IMG/VR virus record: IMGVR_UViG_3300025282_000240
Span: 1-24,091 of that record
Source of the DNA: a virus
DNA length: 24,091 bases
Strand: one strand, 5' to 3'
In this document: positions 7,154 through 15,584 of the stretch, piece by piece
Layout of the letters: every line of letters starts with the position of its first letter
Position numbering within the stretch: the first letter of the stretch is position 1
Notes under the pieces: generated by a model
Told to the model about the DNA's origin: nothing
What the model saw: the letters and a program-made list of their open reading frames with translations, nothing else
Database searches by the model: none
Translations under genes and position numbers: made by a program

Positions 7154-7530
7154 TTCATTTTCTCCAACATCTTATCTATCTTATGATCGGTTGGAATTTC
7201 ATCACAGTCGGCTTCTGGTATTGAATATGGGAGAAATTTAAGATAACTTAAAAATGATTTTAAATATGAATGAAATTTTTTGTCTATTTTATAAAAAAGT
7301 ATTCTACAACACGCATTTGATCCAAACACATTATTAAGTATTATGATGTGATTCAACACTAACCTTTCTTTCAATAAACCTTTATTGTGATATCGTCCTA
7401 ATAAACGTTTGATATATTTGATCCGATTTACGTCTTCATAAAACTCTTCCATGTCGTTGCACTGAGGATTATTATACATCTTCATCACATACATTTCAAA
7501 ATTTTGTTTATTAATAATCGAAAAATCCAT
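7150..7530 (-). CDS. Conserved phage protein of unknown function (FEMYVMKMYNNPQC)
   Basis: A 126-residue, all-alpha, mostly basic protein: FEMYVMKMYNNP, MEEFYEDVNRIKYIKRLLGRY and ERLVLNHIIILNNVFG. These are hallmarks of a small family I recall in marine T4-like myoviruses, without assigned function. No good Shine-Dalgarno sequence precedes the ATG, which lies 15 nt after the upstream stop, suggesting coupling to that gene. It overlaps the next gene by ATGA. Confidence 0.66.
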   Translation of the reverse strand: MDFSIINKQNFEMYVMKMYNNPQCNDMEEFYEDVNRIKYIKRLLGRYHNKGLLKERLVLNHIIILNNVFGSNACCRILFYKIDKKFHSYLKSFLSYLKFLPYSIPEADCDEIPTDHKIDKMLEKMK

Positions 7531-7545
7531 GATGAAAATGTTTTT

Positions 7546-8022
7546 TTATTCTTCGTTGTTTGGTACAATCTTTGCATCTATTTCATATAAACCATCATCG
7601 TCTTGGAATAGATCTATTTTTAATACAAGACCTACGCCGTTATTAAATTCTGAGATGTTGTCACTCGTATAGAATCCCTGTTTAAGTAGATTATGAGTAG
7701 GAGTAGTTCCGAACGATCCACCCCACCTTTTAAGTGGAAGTTTTGTAGATTCGTCCGTTGAAAGTTCGGATGAATTGTTCCAATCAAAATCTAGACCAGC
7801 AAGATTCAGTTTATGCCGAAGTTGTGATACTGCATTTTTTGGTTCAATAAACTCTCTTTGCGTGAATGCTTTAAGGAAAGAGTTAAGACGAACCAATTGT
7901 TCTGGATGATCAACCCGATGAACACCAAAATCGCTGTGCGCGCTTCGTGCAGCACCACCAACGGTAACTTGACTTTCTGTAATGGTTGATATGTCTTCTT
8001 GCAGTTTTTTGTATGTTTTCAT
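7546..8022 (-). CDS. Capsid-targeted phage protein of unknown function
   Basis: A 158-residue protein. Start 8022 (MKTYKKLQED) is chosen because GGAG lies 7 nt upstream; an ATG at 8034 would sit in that site. The N-terminus is a targeting-like peptide with candidate cleavage ITE at residues 14-16. The body includes VTVGGAARSAHSDFGVHRV, a GSFGTTPTHNLLKQGFYTS stretch and an acidic C-terminal beta region. I recall similar proteins in marine T4-like genomes; no function is established. It opens the run of seven coupled genes reaching down to 5071. Confidence 0.65.
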   Translation of the reverse strand: MKTYKKLQEDISTITESQVTVGGAARSAHSDFGVHRVDHPEQLVRLNSFLKAFTQREFIEPKNAVSQLRHKLNLAGLDFDWNNSSELSTDESTKLPLKRWGGSFGTTPTHNLLKQGFYTSDNISEFNNGVGLVLKIDLFQDDDGLYEIDAKIVPNNEE

Positions 8023-8049
8023 AACATTCTCCATGTAGTTAACTACGAC

Positions 8050-8057
8050 TATTTATT
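8050..8057 (-). promoter_or_regulatory. Late promoter-like box AATAAATA (minus strand)
   Basis: Read on the minus strand, AATAAATA (7 of 8 to TATAAATA) begins 35 nt before the ATG at 8022, at the head of a seven-gene coupled cluster. It overlaps the intergenic space after the 8071 stop. Confidence 0.35.
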
Positions 8058-8070
8058 GTTTTTTAATGCT

Positions 8071-11000
8071 CTACTTGAAATTTTTTGTGAATATAGAATT
8101 AATTGACATATATGGTGTGTCTTTTATATACCTTTTGAGGAGTTTTTTGGTGCCTATTTCACCCGCTCCTCCTTCTTCTTTTACAGTTTTTTGTGTTTTT
8201 AAGTGTAGGTCTAGGGGTTCCGGGGGATCGCCAATTTCCCAGCCACTATCTCTGTTTAGAGTTTTGTCAAATAAATCTTTCGTGAATGCTTTTGTTTGTA
8301 TTGGATAATCAGGGAGGGCGGAAACTGGAAATACTTTATCCTCTTCAACATAATCAGCAACCATTATTCTGAAATTTTCATCTAGATCGTTGTCTGTTTC
8401 ATTATTTTGTGCTATTTGGCGGAGGAAGTGGTTGCCATAACTAATAGGAATTTTCTTTTCTTTGCCGTTTATGGTAATGGTATTGAATTCCTTAGAATCT
8501 TCTATATTGGGGTTATTTATATTAATATCAAAGTCGTAAAGGTCTGTGAGTGAACGAGCAGCGAATTCATATGGATTTGTTAACATATCTTGTTCAATTT
8601 CTGATTTATCAATGAGTAAATTTTCTTCATTTTCTTCTACTTGTTTTGCTTGTTCAATCACAGAGAACATTTCATTGAAGCCTAATAATCTTCCGGATGA
8701 TCGAGCATATTCGTCGCCTTGGTTGGATCTGTCTTTAATTACAGTTGTTCCGTGTCCGGTAAGTTTACCAGAATCTGAAGTAATAGATGGTTGTGTAATA
8801 TCAGTGCTGAATACAGACGAACCTATACCTTTTCGTGTTTTGCCACGGAAACGGACTGATACTTTTTCGGCATATCTTGCAACTGTGGGGCTGGTGAACG
8901 GATCTTCCCCTATTTCCTCAAATGCATGTGGACTCAGCATGTGCGATGCTGCTGCTTCTGGAACACCCATTGCATCATATTTGTTTGCGCCAGTCATATT
9001 TTCATGGACCATTGCGCGAGCAAATTCTGGATTATCCTTAATAACCTTAAGAACTTCTTCAGTTATTTCTTTTTGTGCAGTATCTCGGAATTTATCATAA
9101 TCATATTCCTGTTTAATTTTTCCGCTACCGGTGAACATGTATGCCATTTTTGGATTAGCACGAACTCTATCAGCATTTTTTGAGGATACTGTTTTTGTAG
9201 GGAGATTTCCAACACGTTCAATTAACTTATCGATGACTTTTGTTTTAAATTTGGGGTCGCGTTCAAGAACAGTTTCTAATGAAGCCCTGAATCCGGCAGC
9301 AGTTGCTTTTCCTTGTTGACTTGAAAGTTGGAAAGATTTATCATTTTTTAGTGAAATTTTATACTTAATGCTGCCGTCTTCGTTTAATACTACATTGTCG
9401 GTTTTTGGTTCACCGTTTATTTGGATGCCTAATTCGTCCCAGTGGTATAGGTTATTTCTGTCTTCTTCTGGAAGTTGACCCAATGTCATTATTGCAACAG
9501 CAAACATTGCTTTACTGAAAGATAGGTTCTTGCCTCTATTGGCTTCACTTTTTCTAATGATATCATCGATACTCATTCCGCGAGATAAATCAGATGCAAC
9601 GGTTATAGCATATTCGAATTGCTTACCTTCGTTTTTATCACGAATGGTAACGTGTGCTTCCAATTCGTCCCACACATCCGATAAATCGGAAGCATTCCTT
9701 GGCTGCAATACCATTTGTGGCTGTTCCCATGCAGATGCTTCGGGATTATATGCTTGTGATTCAAACTCTGCTTGTTGTTTTTCAGTGTCTTGGTCGGCAT
9801 CCTGTTGTGTTTTAAATTCTTTTTCAGCAGTAGCAACTTGTATTTCTTTTTCTTTGGCGTTTAGGGTTGCCATGTCTGCCTGAGCCTTTGCTGTTTGTTT
9901 TTGTTCCGGACTCTGTGCTGTGCTGATTTCTTCAGATCCATCTTCACCTTTAGCACCCTTTATAGCAGTGACATCTGCTTCCCCCTTATTTCTAGTTTTG
10001 GGGCTTTCTTTTGATGGTGTAATCATTTTCTTTGCGGTTACTGTCCACACCCAATCGTCCTCTTGTGCAGCAGAACCAGCAGAACCGCGAGAAGGCTTTT
10101 CGTTTTCTATATCATAATCTCCATGCGTAAGTTCATCTTTATGGATGAGCATCATCTTCCCTTTGTTTTTTCCTCCTGTTGGTCGGACAAGTTTAAGATC
10201 ACTCCACCGAGGCTTACCGCCCACCTTTTCTGCTTCTCGTTCTGCTCGCTTTCTTGCAGAATCTCTTTGTTTGGGGTTTTCTATTCCAGTTCCCTTTGCA
10301 AATTCTTTGTCCTTGAGCCTCCGGGTTGCTTCTTTTGCTTCCTTTGCTTCAAGCAAGAAATTACCAAACACATCATCAACACTTTCTAGTGCTTTTACAG
10401 GATCATTGGTTGTCATCCGAGATCGGACTTTTTCTAGTCTTTCTTTTTCTGCTTTATGCATGTTAGGCATCATCCTTTTTGCTATTCTTGCAATGATCTT
10501 TTGCTTCTTCTTTATTTTGGCATCAATTTTTTCACGTTGCATGAAGGGGAGGTCTTCCCATTTCATACCTTTAATTAATTTTTGTCTCACTTTTTTTATT
10601 GCTTCTTTTTTTGCTTTTGCGGCTAATTGAGTTTTGCTTTTTCGCTGTTTTTCTTTTCTCTTGCGACTCCTTGCACGCTTCTTGGCGGTTCGTTTCATTC
10701 TTCTAGAAAGTTTACGTCGGTTTTGCGCCGAAATTTCAGTCAACAACAAATCAGATTCTATTGATAAAACTTTACCAGATTCACAAAACTCCTCAAATTC
10801 ATTAAAATTGAACCATGATTCTTTAATTTCACCACGAACTCCCATACCTTTTCTTATTGCTTTAAATAATCCTAATACATCTTTTTCAGAAATGTTGGAT
10901 GGTATTCCTAACCGAAATGCACTGAGATTTCCTTCTGCTGCCGCCGCACGCATTTTAGATGCAGACATACCCGCAACGCCTTCTGCATCTGGATCTCTTT

Positions 11001-11391
11001 CCCCGGCAGATATTACTTCAAATTTAGAGAATTTAAATTCCTTCTTAGGTCCAACATATCTACCAACAGATCGTTTAAATTCGTTTACTCTATCCGAACC
11101 CACAACCATAGTAACTTCATCATATCCTGCATCGCTAAGTTGTTTTAACACAACAAATGGGGTGTTATGTTTTTTATTCACAATTATATTAAATCCTCTA
11201 AGAAGTTTCTTCATATAACGAAATTTGTCTGTAGAGGATAGGGGATTTTTCTTTTTGTCGGTAGTGCTACTTCCAAATATGGTATGTTCAGCATCTCGCC
11301 GTCTTGCTTCCTCTTTGACTCGGGTAGCAAGTAGTAAATGTCCAGTAGTGGGAGGATTGAAACGTCCAAATGTGAAAACCATCTTTTTCAT
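8071..11391 (-). CDS. Nucleotidyltransferase-headed large virion core protein with internal cleavage sites
   Basis: A 1106-residue protein. ATG 11391 is chosen because CGGAGA lies about 10 nt upstream; the earlier in-frame start at 11451 is not supported. Residues 1-185 form a cytidylyltransferase-like domain: FTFGRFNPPTTGHLLL carries a T-x-G-H form of the HxGH nucleotide site, and GMSASKMRAA (142-150) matches the ISxTxxR-type motif, so NMN- or pantetheine-phosphate adenylyltransferase chemistry is plausible. LLTE|I ends at 219 and LLE|A at 348. They bound a very basic helical segment (RRKLSRRMKR, KKRARSRKRK) seen, as I recall, in marine T4-like phages. A Gln/Ala/Glu-rich coil (about 510-590) and an unrecognised C-terminal region (about 600-1106) follow. 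I infer a prohead cargo fusion trimmed into at least three parts. Confidence 0.75.
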   Translation of the reverse strand: MKKMVFTFGRFNPPTTGHLLLATRVKEEARRRDAEHTIFGSSTTDKKKNPLSSTDKFRYMKKLLRGFNIIVNKKHNTPFVVLKQLSDAGYDEVTMVVGSDRVNEFKRSVGRYVGPKKEFKFSKFEVISAGERDPDAEGVAGMSASKMRAAAAEGNLSAFRLGIPSNISEKDVLGLFKAIRKGMGVRGEIKESWFNFNEFEEFCESGKVLSIESDLLLTEISAQNRRKLSRRMKRTAKKRARSRKRKEKQRKSKTQLAAKAKKEAIKKVRQKLIKGMKWEDLPFMQREKIDAKIKKKQKIIARIAKRMMPNMHKAEKERLEKVRSRMTTNDPVKALESVDDVFGNFLLEAKEAKEATRRLKDKEFAKGTGIENPKQRDSARKRAEREAEKVGGKPRWSDLKLVRPTGGKNKGKMMLIHKDELTHGDYDIENEKPSRGSAGSAAQEDDWVWTVTAKKMITPSKESPKTRNKGEADVTAIKGAKGEDGSEEISTAQSPEQKQTAKAQADMATLNAKEKEIQVATAEKEFKTQQDADQDTEKQQAEFESQAYNPEASAWEQPQMVLQPRNASDLSDVWDELEAHVTIRDKNEGKQFEYAITVASDLSRGMSIDDIIRKSEANRGKNLSFSKAMFAVAIMTLGQLPEEDRNNLYHWDELGIQINGEPKTDNVVLNEDGSIKYKISLKNDKSFQLSSQQGKATAAGFRASLETVLERDPKFKTKVIDKLIERVGNLPTKTVSSKNADRVRANPKMAYMFTGSGKIKQEYDYDKFRDTAQKEITEEVLKVIKDNPEFARAMVHENMTGANKYDAMGVPEAAASHMLSPHAFEEIGEDPFTSPTVARYAEKVSVRFRGKTRKGIGSSVFSTDITQPSITSDSGKLTGHGTTVIKDRSNQGDEYARSSGRLLGFNEMFSVIEQAKQVEENEENLLIDKSEIEQDMLTNPYEFAARSLTDLYDFDININNPNIEDSKEFNTITINGKEKKIPISYGNHFLRQIAQNNETDNDLDENFRIMVADYVEEDKVFPVSALPDYPIQTKAFTKDLFDKTLNRDSGWEIGDPPEPLDLHLKTQKTVKEEGGAGEIGTKKLLKRYIKDTPYMSINSIFTKNFK

Positions 11392-11413
11392 ATAAAGTTT
11401 CTCCGTTGTATGA

Positions 11414-11421
11414 TATGTATA
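11414..11421 (-). promoter_or_regulatory. T4-like late promoter box TATACATA (minus strand)
   Basis: TATACATA on the minus strand begins 30 nt before the ATG at 11391, the same octamer as at 245 and 22134. It leaves room for a short leader with the CGGAGA ribosome binding site. Confidence 0.5.
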
Positions 11422-11460
11422 AAAAACAAGAGAGCATATATAGGGATACACTCTCTCGTT

Positions 11461-11542
11461 TTATTTAACCCCACCGATTTTCATCCGTAGGTTCAGTGTT
11501 TCTGGACCACCTCCTTTCAAAGATATGAAAATCGGTGGGGTT
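11461..11542 (-). promoter_or_regulatory. Hairpin enclosing an extended Shine-Dalgarno sequence and a mini reading frame
   Basis: Perfect 18-nt inverted arms (11467-11484 and 11525-11542) flank a 40-nt loop. On the minus strand the loop holds AAAGGAGGTGGTCC (11504-11517), nearly complementary to the whole 16S rRNA 3' end. Downstream is a mini frame in the second arm: ATG 11484 to TAA 11461 encodes MKIGGVK, and an in-frame CTG four codons earlier would give (M)NLRMKIGGVK. No U-run follows on the minus strand, so it is not a standard terminator for that strand. It could be a leader-peptide or translation-control element for the 8071-11391 gene. Confidence 0.5.
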
Positions 11543-11551
11543 TATCTTAAA

Positions 11552-11668
11552 TCATCTATTCCAAGGAAATTTAGATTTTAACCAATTCCATGTTGGAGTA
11601 CCGATTGCTGCGCCCGCTATAAAAATTATTATACTATAAAATATTGTACCTAGTGCGCTTGAAAACAT
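11552..11668 (-). CDS. 38-aa single-pass membrane protein
   Basis: ATG 11668 is preceded by AAGGAGAAACGAT, a good ribosome binding site. The 38 residues comprise a hydrophobic span (about 8-24, TIFYSIIIFIAGAAIG) and a Trp-rich basic tail (TWNWLKSKFPWNR). This layout resembles short membrane proteins I recall from marine T4-like phages with the same GTPxWNW and PWN elements. It lies between the NUMOD-like gene and the hairpin. Function unknown; membrane or lysis-related roles are possible. Confidence 0.7.
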   Translation of the reverse strand: MFSSALGTIFYSIIIFIAGAAIGTPTWNWLKSKFPWNR

Positions 11669-11679
11669 ATCGTTTCTCC

Positions 11680-12027
11680 TTATGATTGTTGCTGATAAAC
11701 CCTTTTACAAACAAAACCTTTGTGGTGAGATCGCTCACCATTCATTACCTTATATATTGCAGATTTGTTTAAGTCATTTTGACGGCAAAACTTCATTAAG
11801 TTATCTACTAAGTAAGTCACGCCATTTTTGTCCTTAAACTCATATAATGGTTTACGATCTTCCTTACTACTACTATGTATAATTTGCCACACCCAAGAAC
11901 TACCATTTTTTATAAATTCCCCGCCGTGTTCTGCAATAAATTTTTCTCGGTGTAAATAGGACTTAGAATTATCATTTATTTTAATCCATTCACGGGTATT
12001 TCTTATATTGACCATATCTTTATTCAT
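11680..12027 (-). CDS. NUMOD-like DNA-binding protein, possible homing-endonuclease remnant
   Basis: A 115-residue basic protein with AAGGGG before its ATG. The C-terminal half (YEFKDKNGVTYLVDNLMKFCRQ, then LNKSAIYKVMNGERSHHKGF) fits the nuclease-associated modular DNA-binding (NUMOD/IENR) helix-turn-helix found in phage homing endonucleases. No catalytic HNH or GIY-YIG motif is seen; HREKF and EHGGEF near the N-terminus are not enough. It is therefore either a stand-alone DNA-binding protein or what is left of a mobile nuclease. It lies 3 nt after the stop of 12031-13242. Confidence 0.6.
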   Translation of the reverse strand: MNKDMVNIRNTREWIKINDNSKSYLHREKFIAEHGGEFIKNGSSWVWQIIHSSSKEDRKPLYEFKDKNGVTYLVDNLMKFCRQNDLNKSAIYKVMNGERSHHKGFVCKRVYQQQS

Positions 12028-12030
12028 AAT

Positions 12031-13242
12031 TTACCCCTTCACCCAATTTTTTGCAAGATTGAAATTTGCTCTACTAAATTCAAGTCTGTCCACAATTTTT
12101 ATTGCTTTGTTAGAAATATGGTCAACGGCAACAAATCCTTCTGGTTTGGTTACGTTGAAACCTTTTGATGTTTGAACGAAGGTTCCAATAGAGTTGACCG
12201 ACTCAAGTTTCCGCAAAAGAAGGATTTTTCCTTTTATAAGAGTAGAGTGCAGAGAAAAGAGAGAATCCATTTGCTTATTTTTGGAGTTAAGATAACTTAC
12301 CACCTCGTCCCGTGCTGATTCTCTTCTTTTGATTGCAGCATCTGTCGTAACTGAACCCATATCTTTCCCTATTTTGTCATTTATCCAAATTATAAAATCC
12401 TTATTGGAAAGAGTGGTTGTTCCTTCTTTTACCTTTGAGTTAACGTATATATTCAGGTACTTAACAATTTTTGTTTGATCTGCTAAATCGTTCATAAAAG
12501 ATTTGGAAGATTTTAAATCTTGCTTTGCCTGAGAGATGATACTATCCAATGTAGAGGATTCTGATGCAGTAAGAGTAGCAGAACCACTTATGTCTCTAAA
12601 TGAAGCATCATCCACCCACACAGAGCGATTCCTCTTTAAACTTTTAACATTTGCACCGAATGTTGCTGTTAGGTTAGACATTTTTCTGCCGCCATAGGTG
12701 GTATGAAAAACTATTCCCATTTTAGCAGAACCAATTTTCTTACCTAGTTCTGAATTCACGGGAACTGCATATGTAATAGTGTTTGGGTTAAATGTGTAAT
12801 GAGACACACCATCTATATTTTTTGTTCTAATATCACCCGGTCCGAACATCATATCACCTTGTATTATACCTCTAATTGGAAGTTTTTTAAGATATTTAAG
12901 TGCAGCAGCAAGTTTATCTCCAAGTCCAGATGAGTGATTTTTTCTAATGTCTGCAACTGTGTAGTTTATTTTTGGAGTTTTATTGAATATACTTTTAGAC
13001 CCAACAAAAAATTTACCATTTTCTGGATTGGTTCCACAGAATATGGCAGGTGCGCCATCCCATTTAACCGTTGCATTTATTTTGGAGTTTGTGTTACCGT
13101 CAAGCATCTTAGCAATTTCTTCTAGAAAAGAAACTGCTTCTGCTGCTCTGCTGCTGCCTTCAAACACTAAATCTTCTATATGAGTAAGATGGGTATTTTT
13201 GGTGGATTTTGCTTCTTGAATATATTCTAAGTAGTTGTTCAT
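12031..13242 (-). CDS. KWDG-motif protein of marine T4-like phages, nucleotidyltransferase/ligase-like
   Basis: A 403-residue protein beginning MNNYLEYIQE|A, a capsid-targeting-like peptide with an IQE site at residue 10. The body matches a family I recall in marine T4-like myoviruses: THIEDLVFEG, VKWDGAPAIFCGTNP (Lys60), FFVGSKSIFNK, GIIQGDMMF and YTFNPNTITYAVPV. Known: the family is usually annotated as a domain of unknown function. Inference: KWDG resembles motif I (KxDG) of the DNA/RNA ligase superfamily, and the C-terminal PEGFVAVD plus IKIVDR (368-385) resembles motifs IV (EGxV) and V, so a ligase or adenylylating activity carried in the capsid is possible. It overlaps the upstream exonuclease gene by 4 nt. 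Confidence 0.75.
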   Translation of the reverse strand: MNNYLEYIQEAKSTKNTHLTHIEDLVFEGSSRAAEAVSFLEEIAKMLDGNTNSKINATVKWDGAPAIFCGTNPENGKFFVGSKSIFNKTPKINYTVADIRKNHSSGLGDKLAAALKYLKKLPIRGIIQGDMMFGPGDIRTKNIDGVSHYTFNPNTITYAVPVNSELGKKIGSAKMGIVFHTTYGGRKMSNLTATFGANVKSLKRNRSVWVDDASFRDISGSATLTASESSTLDSIISQAKQDLKSSKSFMNDLADQTKIVKYLNIYVNSKVKEGTTTLSNKDFIIWINDKIGKDMGSVTTDAAIKRRESARDEVVSYLNSKNKQMDSLFSLHSTLIKGKILLLRKLESVNSIGTFVQTSKGFNVTKPEGFVAVDHISNKAIKIVDRLEFSRANFNLAKNWVKG

Positions 13243-13913
13243 GTAACTATGTATTTATTTTGATCGTTGTAAGTTTGTATCACTTCATACAATCTAGGAA
13301 CATAGTCAATTGGGTTTCCACTGAATATTTTACACGGAGGTCCATTCTCTGCGGCCACAATTATATGAAATTCCCGTATGGGAGTTCCTGTTCTTTCGTG
13401 CCACATTATAGAATATGCTGTTCCTTGCAGCATATAATTTTCAATATCACTTATTCTTTTTTGATGGGTGCTTCCCTTGAAGTCAATAACGCTCAAATTG
13501 CCATTAAATTCTGCAACACAATCAACACGACCGGCGAGTTTCAATGTATCGCTCCATAGAGGAATTTCTATTGCGTGTATATTGTCTATTTGATCAAGAG
13601 TTTTTTTTATTTGCACAAAAAGAGAAGAAACCACAGGATTCTCGGTGAGTAATTCAATATTTTCGTTTTTCAGATAACGCTCAATAAGTTCATGGAGGTT
13701 ATTACCTCGTCGCAAAACCCTTTTTGATTCTTTTGGATTGTTTTTTCGCCATTTTTTAAAGAAATCATTCTTTTCCCACCCAGTTACCGTTGTGACGCTA
13801 GGATATTTATTTCCATTTGGTAATTGATAGTATCTCATTCCGTTTGGTTCGGTCACACTCGGGACATTTTCAAATACAAGATTCTGATGAATAAATGTCT
13901 TTTGCATACGCAT
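13239..13913 (-). CDS. PD-(D/E)XK nuclease, RecB-like exonuclease
   Basis: A 224-residue protein with AAGGAG 7 nt before the ATG. The nuclease core is clear: RRGNNLHELIE (His74), AIEIPLW (Glu117), LAGRVDCVAEF (Asp131), SVIDFKGS (Asp144 and Lys146), and a QGTAYS motif (Gln163, Tyr167) typical of RecB/Cas4-type exonucleases. Related nucleases are common in marine T4-like phages and are thought to act in recombination, repair or host-DNA breakdown. It is first in the minus-strand block, diverges from 13982-15583, and is coupled to the KWDG gene by an ATGA overlap, which suggests a joint DNA-processing role. Confidence 0.85.
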   Translation of the reverse strand: MRMQKTFIHQNLVFENVPSVTEPNGMRYYQLPNGNKYPSVTTVTGWEKNDFFKKWRKNNPKESKRVLRRGNNLHELIERYLKNENIELLTENPVVSSLFVQIKKTLDQIDNIHAIEIPLWSDTLKLAGRVDCVAEFNGNLSVIDFKGSTHQKRISDIENYMLQGTAYSIMWHERTGTPIREFHIIVAAENGPPCKIFSGNPIDYVPRLYEVIQTYNDQNKYIVT

Positions 13914-13957
13914 ATTATAACTCCTTTTCGCTCACATTCAATGACATTCTGTCAGAA

Positions 13958-13965
13958 TATATATA
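13958..13965 (+). promoter_or_regulatory. Late promoter-like box TATATATA
   Basis: TATATATA (7 of 8 to TATAAATA) begins 24 nt before ATG 13982, in the 68-nt divergent region. AAAGGAGAAG follows as the ribosome binding site. Confidence 0.4.
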
Positions 13966-13981
13966 CCGGAAAGGAGAAGAT

Positions 13982-15583
13982 ATGAATATTCCGTCTTTTG
14001 AGAGATATATTAAAAACAATCCAAAGTGGAATTCTAAAATGAATTTTCGCATTGATGGTGGTGTCTCTGAGGCCCCTGTGGTGGAAATCAAAGAAAATAA
14101 ACCATTTGAAACTGGCACCACTATCAATGAGGGTGATAATATAAAGATACTTTCTAAAACGTACAAAACATTAGGCAAAGAACAATATGCATTAATAAAA
14201 ACAACATCTGGTAATATAATACAAGGATATTTACATATTGGTTATATTAGAACACCACTTAGTTCAGAAATTATGCAAACAAAAGAAATATCAATTCGCA
14301 ATCTTGGCGCGGCACTCCGAGATGCTATAGCACCAATTGACATTATTGTTCAGAATACTATGGGAGGTGGACAGTCCAAATTAAATAATATAATTGGTGT
14401 GATAAATGTTGATGGACTTTTTGCTGCTGATTATGCATTTTATGATAAGAGAGGCACCCCAGTACTTTGGGTTGTGCATGATGAAGGAATTAAAACAATA
14501 ATACGCAAACCAATATCTTCAAATATTGTAATATCCCGTCATGCAGAAACACAAAATTTTTTAAATGACATTGTTGAATATCTAGAAGGTGACTATGAAT
14601 ACAGTAATGAAATTGAGAAATCGGTGAACCTACTTAATATTATATTTGACGCTAAACGTGAAGAAGAGAAAGAAGAACACGATGGAGCATCTGGTGAGTT
14701 CATTGATCTTCACGCTATGGACTACGATAAGAACTACGGTAAGTCCTTTCGTTGGGCCCTTACACCCGAAGATCAAGTAGGTACATTCTCTCTCGTTACA
14801 CCATCGAATGGTGATGCATGGAAGAACTGGAAACCTGTTTCTGCTAAACAAGCGAGTATGTTAAAAGACAAGTGGTATCAGCATAAAGAAACAGGAACTC
14901 TTTACGACTTTGTTGCTCCACACAAAGCAAAACAAATATACAAAAAAACTACAAATTTTCAGGAAGAACTGATCATTAGATTAAGCGCAGAGGGGTTCAG
15001 ACAAATAGCCAATTATATGAAAAATATGAGTGGGAAAGAGTACAATAATTTTTTAAATAATATTAAAACGAATAAAAGAACCGTAGAAGAGATGTTGAGC
15101 AAAGAGAGGTTTAATTACACATCCAGACAAATACAAAATATGAATGGCTTACAATATAATAATTTTTTAAGCACACTTGAATTTGATCCGGGTCCAATAA
15201 AGAGCCATAGCAGCATATTATCTAATTCTTTTTGGAGAAAAATTGCAGATCCTCAATTGAAGAGAATGTCTTTGTATGGTGAAGATGTAATGTTTAGTCC
15301 TAATAGACCTGGACCAAACAATGCACAAATTGCAGGAAAAGGAAATATAATTTTTAACCCTATTGATTCGATGGAATCAACATATGAATTGTCATTTTCT
15401 TCTCATATATCTACAAACGAAGATCATGAAAATATTCATATGGATACTGAGCCAGTATTTTTAGCCGAACCCCAGCACGGTGCGCCGTTTAAATCGGCTG
15501 ATAAATATTATCATGGAGCGCAAATATCAATTGTACCTCACATGTTAATCACAAGAAGCATTGCTGGTGCTACTGAGATTTAA
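13982..15583 (+). CDS. Large phage protein of unknown function, possibly virion-associated
   Basis: A 533-residue protein. ATG 13982 is chosen for AAAGGAGA just upstream; an in-frame ATG at 13895 overlaps the divergent gene. The N-terminus (MNIPSFERYIKNN) is targeting-like, with a possible IKE site at residues 33-35. Residues about 40-85 could be an SH3-like fold (TGTTINEGDNIKIL, GNIIQGYLHIGYI). Residues about 140-185 contain GGGQSKLNNIIGVINVDGLFAADYAFYDKRG followed by PVLWVVHDEG, faintly like a phage family with an aspartate-rich beta core. Residues about 350-420 hold two related helical copies ending EYNNFLNNI and QYNNFLSTL. An RxxE-type nuclease or structural role is conceivable. I do not recognise the family. 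Confidence 0.6.
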   Translation: MNIPSFERYIKNNPKWNSKMNFRIDGGVSEAPVVEIKENKPFETGTTINEGDNIKILSKTYKTLGKEQYALIKTTSGNIIQGYLHIGYIRTPLSSEIMQTKEISIRNLGAALRDAIAPIDIIVQNTMGGGQSKLNNIIGVINVDGLFAADYAFYDKRGTPVLWVVHDEGIKTIIRKPISSNIVISRHAETQNFLNDIVEYLEGDYEYSNEIEKSVNLLNIIFDAKREEEKEEHDGASGEFIDLHAMDYDKNYGKSFRWALTPEDQVGTFSLVTPSNGDAWKNWKPVSAKQASMLKDKWYQHKETGTLYDFVAPHKAKQIYKKTTNFQEELIIRLSAEGFRQIANYMKNMSGKEYNNFLNNIKTNKRTVEEMLSKERFNYTSRQIQNMNGLQYNNFLSTLEFDPGPIKSHSSILSNSFWRKIADPQLKRMSLYGEDVMFSPNRPGPNNAQIAGKGNIIFNPIDSMESTYELSFSSHISTNEDHENIHMDTEPVFLAEPQHGAPFKSADKYYHGAQISIVPHMLITRSIAGATEI

Positions 15584-15584
15584 T

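Noticed and set aside
8546-11218. Several long plus-strand reading frames (for example 8546-9100, 10145-10630, 10634-11218)
   Set aside because: They are antisense to the 1106-aa gene, rich in Ser, Phe and Cys as expected of shadows of a Lys/Glu-rich gene, and lack ribosome binding sites.
11461-11542. The 18-nt inverted repeat as an ordinary terminator
   Set aside because: The loop is 40 nt and no U-run follows on the minus strand; the extended Shine-Dalgarno sequence points to another role.
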